Part shown: positions 57,521 through 64,000 of the stretch, piece by piece
Position numbering within the stretch: position 1 is the stretch's first letter
Layout: the number at the start of each line of letters is the position of its first letter
Source of the DNA: Talpa occidentalis
Lineage: Eukaryota; Chordata; Mammalia; Eulipotyphla; Talpidae
DNA length: 64,000 nucleotides
Reading direction: 5' to 3'
NCBI RefSeq assembly: GCF_014898055.3
Contig: NW_023605083.1
Location: 66,829,715-66,893,714, forward strand
Program-made: the position numbers and the translations under genes
The notes under the pieces: model-generated
Database searches by the model: none
The model's input: only the letters and a program-made list of their open reading frames with translations
Told to the model about the DNA's origin: nothing

Positions 57521-58734
57521 TGCTTATCTCATCTATAAAATGGGGATGACGGAATTACTGCTCTCATTGGGTTAATGAGAAGATTGGATAAGTTAACTTA
57601 GAAAAGAAATAGTCATTCATATCAATGATCCTTTTATCTTTAAATTATTTACAAGGATACCGTCAGAAAAACTGGAGGAAAAATCTTGCGGAAAGAAGAC
57701 ATAACCAGTCTACAAACTGAAAAAGCATGCTGGGAAATGAAGAAAGCTTGGCCAATAAAATACCAGAAACTCACACTGCGTCTCTGTAAGTGGTAGAACC
57801 CACTCCTCGGAGGTCAGTGTATTGCACAGTGCCAATGGCACTCTGGAGTTGGCTGAGGGGGCTCCCTTTTGCCTTCCATTGGTTATCAAGATTTGGACAA
57901 GGGTGTTGAGATTCTTGGAAGAAAGTGTAACTTCAAGACAACATAATATTTAAAAATTCACAGGATTAGAGCAAAAATAAACAAAAAAATCTCCAAGGAT
58001 TACCTCTGATTTTTTTTTTAAAGATGCATTGGTTGATTTCATCTCTATCTAGAAGCCAGCAAAACTGCTGTTTGTTTATCCTGTAGCTTCTATGCATCTT
58101 CCTTGCCTCTGTGTTCTCTCCCCGCTCCCTGCTACATGTCATAGATGTGGTTGAGAACAAGTATGTAATGGCATTAAGTCACTGCACATGGCAGAGGAGC
58201 GCTGTCTGGGGACAGGCCTATGATAAGGGTGGATGTGGGGAGCTGGACACAGTCATGGGAGTTGGGCAGTTCCCCCCACCTCCACAAGTGAGACAGCCCC
58301 CCGACCTTCCTTGCTTGTTTGAATCTGTGAATGTTTCCCAGAAAGAAATAGTAACTTCTCCTTTTTCTGGCAGGAACGCCTGATGAAACTCCCTGAAACA
58401 GGGCCTCTCCTTCCCCTTCATGCTGGCCTCCCACAAACTAATGCAAATGAGTCCTGACCCAGCCAGGGGTCTCTGGGAAGACTGCCAGGAGTTTTAGAAC
58501 AAACATGCAAAGAATGTTATTTCATTTCTGGCATCCTGGGGAAAGAGGGACAGAGAAAGGGAAGCTGGGCAGTTAGCGGGTGGGAGGAAGGGAGAGAATG
58601 CTCACGCGTGCAACAAGAGGGAAGCAAATGGAGAGGATGGAGGAAATTAATAATAATGAAGGGCCTGCAAGGTGGCAGAGGTTGACACCTGGACTTTATA
58701 AATTTGGAAGGAGAATTATTACTTCCACTTTTTG

Positions 58735-58865
58735 GATGCAGGGATAGGTTTGTTCTCAAAAGTTGGGCATTTTTTCAAAATGTCACCCAGCTACAAAACA
58801 GTAGTGCCAGGATTTGAAACCATGGTTCTGAATTTCAGATCCTGAGCTATGTCTTCTCTGTGAGG
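58735..58865 (-). mobile_element. MIR SINE fragment, reverse orientation
   Basis: aaaatgtcacccagctacaa, aacagtagtgccaggatttg and aaaccatggttctgaatttc fit the MIR complement. Confidence 0.65.
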
Positions 58866-58899
58866 CTGGCATACTGGTTGTCCTTTGATAGATTCCCAA

Positions 58900-59480
58900 A
58901 GAAAACTGAGCACAACCCTTGTCCCCTGACTTTCCATCTACTTCTGCCATTGTTCCAATTCCAGATTCATTCTCTTGCCAGCCCCCTTGCCAAAGTCTCC
59001 CTCTCTATCATCTCTCCTAATCCAACCTGTTCTGCACAGAGATCATTTTCAAACCCAAAGATGGCCATCTCACAAACCCATCCATAGTTCCCCAGTCTGC
59101 ACCACAAAGCCCTACATGTTCCCCCTCCAACCACATGCACATATACACATGCACACATATATACCACGGCAATTGTAAACCTTCTGCATTGCTCTTATGT
59201 GTCCATTCGCTTTCTCACCTCTTTGTCTTTATTTCAGCTGTTCCCTCTGCCTGTGATGCAGCAACCTCCCCAATTCTAAATGGCCCGTGCTCTTCAGTCT
59301 TTCATCACTAGCTCAAACACATGTCTCCGAAGGCACATGGCTCTGAGAGATCACCTCTCAACATTAGCCTCAGAATTCCCATGCCTTTACTACAGGGCAA
59401 ATCACCTTCTATACCAAAACAATTTTTTTTTTTTCCAAAATAAATTTTTGCTTGCAAGTTTTTCCCCAACATTGGGTACA
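58900..59480 (+). mobile_element. L2 LINE 3' region
   Basis: tgttccaattccagattcat, caaagatggccatctcacaa, ccgtgctcttcagtctttca and ctcagaattcccatgccttt fit L2. An imperfect CA/TA stretch lies at 59138-59163. Confidence 0.6.
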
Positions 59481-59549
59481 GCTCTTTTAGTCTAAACAGT
59501 AGGATTTCAAAGGTCAGTTGCACCACTGCCTACAAGAGGAAGGCATCCG

Positions 59550-59780
59550 TGTGGACTCTGGAGCCAGATATGCTGTGCTAGGCTCATGGATCTGCCCTTT
59601 ATTAATGGGACGCCTTGATGAGTCAATTGGTCTTTCTGTCTTACTTCCCTTAGGTATAAAATAGATATATTATAGAACCTACCTTAAATAGTATACCCTT
59701 TTATAAAGGTAAGACTTAGTAGACATAATGATCTGAGCACAATGCAAGACATATTGCAAAAGTTTAATAATGGTCAATGA
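59550..59780 (+). mobile_element. MIR SINE
   Basis: gtggactctggagccagata, atgagtcaattggtctttct, ttacttcccttaggtataaa and agaacctaccttaaatagta form a long MIR. Confidence 0.7.
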
Positions 59781-59894
59781 CAATAGTGATTGGCAGGCAA
59801 GGGCCATGTCATTGCCTGGCCAATGGCTACTGATGTATACATGAAGGACTAACTCCATTCATTCAACTTGGAATACCAATTACTGGCCTTCACT

Positions 59895-60025
59895 CTTCTC
59901 TAACTTGGGTATCTACTATGTGCCAGGCCATATGTTAAAGTATTCACAGATTCCTAAAACATGATGTTTAAAACCTATCCTCCTTTGGGATAAATGACAA
60001 TCTCAGTTCTCTGTGATTATGAGAA
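59895..60025 (-). mobile_element. MIR SINE fragment, reverse orientation
   Basis: gggtatctactatgtgccag, gccatatgttaaagtattca and cctatcctcctttgggataa match the right part of the MIR complement. Confidence 0.5.
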
Positions 60026-60264
60026 CTATATTTGGGATGGGTTCAAGGAAGAGTGGAAGAAAAATAAAAGGAGGGAAGACACTGCTTGTTACATCAAATG
60101 TTTGGGAAAAACACCCCAAGATTGAGATATCTCATATCCAAAAGGGTCCTGGAGATGCTCAAAGAGAACAGAGAACTTCACAGCGGGCAAGACAATTAGC
60201 CAATCACCAGTCCTCTTTATGTCACACTTGATGAAGACATACTAAGAAGGTCTTGTCTCTACTT

Positions 60265-60440
60265 CATGTGGTACCTGGTATTGAGCACCTACTGTGTGCT
60301 GGACATGCTAAGCCTGGGGGTTTTACATGTGTCAACTACTCCATATTTATTTCACAACAAAACTCTAATGTAGGAAAGTGTAGGTTCAGCTTCTCCTATA
60401 AAGACAGCAGATTTAAGCCAATGTCTAAGGCCTCCATCTC
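60265..60440 (-). mobile_element. MIR SINE, reverse orientation
   Basis: gagcacctactgtgtgctgg, ttttacatgtgtcaactact and tttcacaacaaaactctaat fit the MIR complement. Confidence 0.65.
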
Positions 60441-60984
60441 AATCATGCTCTGATTAAAATGTCAAAGTAGAACGGGGTTGTTGGTATATGGTGTGGTCTG
60501 TCCTTGGGGGAAAAGAGAACAGAAAGGAAAGAATGCCAGAAGAATCCAGAAGAATGGATTCCCTCTCGCCTCACAGTGCACCCTTGCAGTCTGCCAAAAA
60601 TGCTCCAATGATGCTTTCCAGAATGCTCACAGCAACAACCTTCCTCACAAGTGGGGATCGAACAGGGGTGTGCGGTAAAGGACCCAGCACCGAGACAATA
60701 GGAGCAAAGGAAAGTGAGGAAGCCTGGCCCGCAGCCTGGGTCTACTGCAATCTCCAGGAGTTCCTAGAACCCTAGAATCAGAGCAGGAAGGGACTTCTGC
60801 AACCCTCCCCTTGGACATAATGAGGAAGAAACACGTTTCCTTGTCTTAGGGGTCTGGTGGGTGGGCAGCAAAGCAGGGCATGGAGCCTAGTGAGACTGTA
60901 ACCAACTTCCAAAGCCTCTCCCCACCCTGATTTTCTATGCTTCTCTTAGATAGAGGTGGGGTCAAACTCTGCTAAGGGAACTGG

Positions 60985-61090
60985 ATGGGTAGTTAAGACC
61001 CTGGCTCTTCCTTGACTGTAAGCCTCTGGATCTCTCTGGCCTCACCTTCCTCATCTGGACATTGAGAAAGTTGACCTAGATTAGAGATTT
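60985..61090 (+). mobile_element. MIR SINE fragment
   Basis: gactgtaagcctctggatct, ctctggcctcaccttcctca and tctggacattgagaaagttg match the MIR core. Confidence 0.6.
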
Positions 61091-61899
61091 CAAATTAATG
61101 ACCTTTAGTTTAATTGTGGCCTAGAAACTGGTTTATGTGGCTAATTTTAAATGAGTTACCAGTATGTACTAATTAAGAGATTGACTGAAACACCCAGATT
61201 TATGATTTGAGAGCTCTTTCATCACGAGGGCTACCTTCTCACACAGTAATGATTTGTTGGAACAAAGTAAACGATGAAATGTTTACATGATCTGAAGAGA
61301 ACCCGATAGTACTGCCTGGAACAAAGTATTCTCTGCTCAATTTTAGTTTGTCACACTCCCACCGCTCTCTATTGTCAAGCATCTGGCCATGTTGGACCTT
61401 TGAAATCACTTGCAAGTCTTTCCTCACAAAGCCTGGCTGAGGGTTTGCCTCACCTCCTTCATCTCCCTTCTACTCTTTCCATGGGCTCTCACAGCCCCCA
61501 AGATTAACCAGCCCACCAAGGGCTGACACTGAAATGTTTCCTACCCTGCTTCCCTTGCAGCTGTTCACCATGTCCTTCCGTTTGGGCTCAGAGTGAACAC
61601 ATTTGTGCCTTCTAACCCCTCCATGGTCTCACAGAGGGTTGAAAATAGGAGAGTGTTCCCCCTGTTTTCTCTTTGGAATAAACAGACAAGGTCACCTAAA
61701 TGTTTCTCAGGGGCATCACTTCTAGGGTCTTCCATGACCACTTTCTCTCTTCTGGACATTGTTTAGATGCTTGAGTTTCCCTTTGCAAATCAATTCTTCC
61801 CTCCAGCCACAAAGACCAAAGCATTCCCCATCATAGACGTCACATGCTTCTCCTGATACCCCAACATGGCTGACAGGCCCTTAACAGGGCTGATGAGGG

Positions 61900-62735
61900 C
61901 TTGGTGTTCCTCTGTAGCCCCACTTCTCCTCTGTCGCCCTTGCCCTACACACTCCAGCCAGACTTTTGCTGTATCATGCTATCTTTCCTTTCCAATCTTT
62001 CTCAGTCTGTCCTCTGCCTAAAACCTCCTTCACCCCACATTAGTTTCCAAGGGCTGCCATGGTAGATACAGAAGCTTGAAGGAATAGAAATGTGTTGTGT
62101 CACAGAACTGGAGCCTGAAGTCTGAAATCAGGATGTCAGAGAGCCATTCACCTTCCAAAGGCTCTCAGGAAGAAAAGTTCCTTGCCTCTTCCAGCTTCTG
62201 GTAGCCCCAGGCATTCCTTGGGCTGCAGCAGTATCACTACAATCCCCACATGGCCATCTTTTCTTAGTCTTTCTGCGTCCTTGCCTCTTCTTATTGTGAC
62301 ACCTGTCATTGGATAGGGACCAACCTAACCCAGTATGATCTCATCTTGATCCTGAACTCAATACACTTGCACAGACTATTTCCAGATAAGGTCTCATTCT
62401 GAGGTTATAGGTAGCCATGGATTTGAAATGAGGGGGACTGTTGAACTCCTCTTGCTACAACCTCAGGAGAACTTTGTAGCAGAGCTACAAAATAGACCTG
62501 AACTCTACCTGGCTGGGTTAGCGGCCCTTCCTCTGTGTTCCCACAGCTTCAGGGCTTTCCTGCAACACCAAGTCAAGCATCAGCAAACTGCCTAGTCCCT
62601 CTGTCTCACCATCAGACTGTGAGCTCTGTGAGGGTACAGACCTAGTTTGGCTTCACTTGTTCTGTATCCTGAGTGCTGACCTTAGTGGGAGGCCCAGGGG
62701 AGATGCTGAATAAACTCGTCCTTTCCCTGAGTACC
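61900..62735 (+). mobile_element. L2 LINE 3' end, apparently split by another repeat
   Basis: L2-like text at about 61960-62034 (ctcagtctgtcctctgccta, aaacctccttcaccccacat) and at 62560-62735 (ccatcagactgtgagctctg, tgagggtacagacctagttt, ggagatgctgaataaactcg). The repeat at 62035-62440 lies between. Confidence 0.5.
62035..62440 (+). mobile_element. Medium-reiterated mammalian repeat (same type as 24640-24960)
   Basis: ttagtttccaagggctgcca, gtcacagaactggagcctga, gcctcttccagcttctggta, gccccaggcattccttgggc and ataaggtctcattctgaggt are the ordered landmarks of this common repeat, here nearly complete. Confidence 0.7.
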
Positions 62736-63559
62736 CAGCAAGATAGTCAGCTATTATGAATAGGAAACGCTGCTTCTGGATGCTTGCAGACCAGAGCTGA
62801 GCTGCCCTGCTGTGCCACTGTAGCCCAGCACTTGTGCCTCTCAGGACATGCTCATGGGTTTCCCAACGTGTGAAGACCCCAGTCTCCTTGTCTGCTTGCA
62901 CCAAACAGCCATCCTGCCTCTCAACCCAGCCTGCTCTCCCTATATACCATGGTCAGTATTGCCACCGAGCTCAGGTTCTGACACAGCCATCCCTGGCTCC
63001 CAGCTGCCAGCAGCAGCAAGTCCAGCTCCACCGCTGGCATCCAAGGCCTTGCCCCCACATCCTTCACCCTCACGAGTTCACACACACAGCCTGTGCCCTG
63101 CTCCTGCAGAACCCTGGCGGAACCCTGGGTGAAATCCTGACATGGTTTGAGGAGAACAACAACCGGCCTGAGAGTCCCCAGCAGGTTTTAGGAGCCTCGC
63201 TGTCTGTGGATTGAAAACAGTGTTCTCTTTCCCCTACGAGTCTCTCTTGGCTTGGGATGTATGCTTATTTGCTCCTGGCTGGAAGACAGCGCTTCCCCTC
63301 TCTGGGGCCCCAACTGTACACTGTGGAGCGGTCAGAGTGACCTGGTGCTGGACAGAATAGAGTCTGGATTCCAGACTGGCCCTGTACCCCAACCCCTTGA
63401 CCAACAGGACACCACAACCAGGACAAGTTCACCTTCCCAGGGATTGGGGACAGTAGCGGTTCCAGTCCCTGCTGAGCCCTGGGACCCTGGGCCACACCCA
63501 GGTACCTGCGCACCCCAGAGTCACTTGCAGGCCCAGGCCCTTGTGCTCAGGTCAGGTGA

Positions 63560-63915
63560 GGAGGGGAGCAGCAGATACAAGGAGGACAGAAGATGGGCCC
63601 CAGCACGAAAGGGATTGGGGAGTGATAGGTAAAGGAGAAAGAGACAGGAGATACAGACACCAAGAAAGCAAGTGTAAGAGACGTACACACAGTCGAAAAG
63701 ACAGAGAGACAGAGAGGATGTGAGGGTGACACACAGAGGCGGCAACTGTGATAATGAGAGAGTAAGAGGCAAAAGAGCAGAAAGGGAGGGAAAAAGAAGA
63801 AAAGATAGGAGAGAAATGATAAAGAAATATACAGGAGGGGAAAGCAGAGGAGGCAGGAGGGAGGGAGAGTGGAAAGGATAGAAGGAATAAGGGAGGGAGG
63901 GAGGGAGGAAGACAA
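63560..63915. repeat. Long purine-rich low-complexity tract
   Basis: More than 350 bp dominated by A and G on the plus strand, with GAGA, AGGA and GGGAGGGAGGGAGGGAGG (63892-63909) units. The minus-strand frames over it (serine/leucine/proline rich) are composition artefacts. Confidence 0.88.
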
Positions 63916-64000
63916 AATTGTTCTGAGAATGGTTCACAGAGAAAAGAAAAAGCCAGTCCCAAGCAGGAGAGGAATTGTCAGGCCCCTCCTGGCTTCTTTC

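Larger units (their letters stand above)
34612..64000 (-). other. ASTN2: Astrotactin intron running off the right edge (at least 29.4 kb)
   Basis: No further astrotactin exon was found on the minus strand up to the window end, so the next 5' exon (with the body of the fibronectin III domain) lies beyond 64000. Unannotated stretches inside (34612-35025, 35495-36075, 39565-40210, 44500-46220, 52321-52550, 53310-53745, 54200-54500, 55890-56335, 56485-57145, 57525-58730, 60445-60980, 61090-61895, 62740-63555) contain no gene I can support. Confidence 0.75.

Noticed and set aside
63521..63962. Three overlapping minus-strand frames of 122-138 codons rich in L, S, P and F
   Set aside because: All are translations of the purine-rich low-complexity tract.
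34612..64000. A nested gene such as TRIM32, known in an ASTN2 intron
   Set aside because: No RING/B-box/NHL coding sequence is visible; in other mammals it lies much further upstream than this window reaches.

Overview
The window is mammalian nuclear DNA. It is mostly intron and intergenic sequence, densely packed with transposon remnants. The mammalian L2, MIR, MER5, MER20, MaLR and L1 fossils show this, as does a young tRNA-derived SINE family whose head reads about CTCCCTGGTGGCGCAG, with an internal B box and an AATAAATAAATCTTTAAAA tail. From memory this SINE resembles the tRNA-SINEs of horseshoe or roundleaf bats (Rhin-1 type), but that assignment is tentative. It is not a primate Alu, rodent B1/B2, carnivore, pig, ruminant or horse SINE.

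The only protein-coding gene I can support is the 3' end of an astrotactin on the minus strand. Three consecutive coding exons are present: 34511-34611 (end of the last fibronectin type III domain), 32168-32351 and 18967-19204 (C-terminal annexin-like domain and stop codon). Their splice sites and phases match, and together they encode the last 173 complete residues. The paralogue is probably ASTN2, with ASTN1 as the alternative. A short 3'UTR of about 0.58 kb with an ATTAAA signal at 18402-18407 fits the exon. The remaining 5' exons lie beyond the right edge.

Layout: 1-18.4 kb is intergenic sequence downstream of the gene, with L1 ends, an LTR candidate, L2, MIR, an ATCC microsatellite and a short-form SINE. 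18.4-19.2 kb is the 3'UTR and last exon. 19.2-32.2 kb is the last intron, with MER20, two young SINEs and a strong 22-nt-arm hairpin. 32.2-34.6 kb holds two exons separated by a 2.2 kb intron with a head-to-head inverted pair of young SINEs. 34.6-64 kb is one intron running off the window. It holds several L1 3' ends, a younger L1 nested in an older one (49965-52259) with an intact target-site duplication, two dinucleotide microsatellites, a possible conserved non-coding block near 55.4-55.9 kb and a purine-rich tract at the right edge.

No tRNA, rRNA, CRISPR array, viral gene or novel multi-gene system is visible. Most long reading frames here are chance frames or L1 relics. Repeat family names rest on recognition by eye without alignment, and repeat boundaries are approximate except where target-site duplications fix them.
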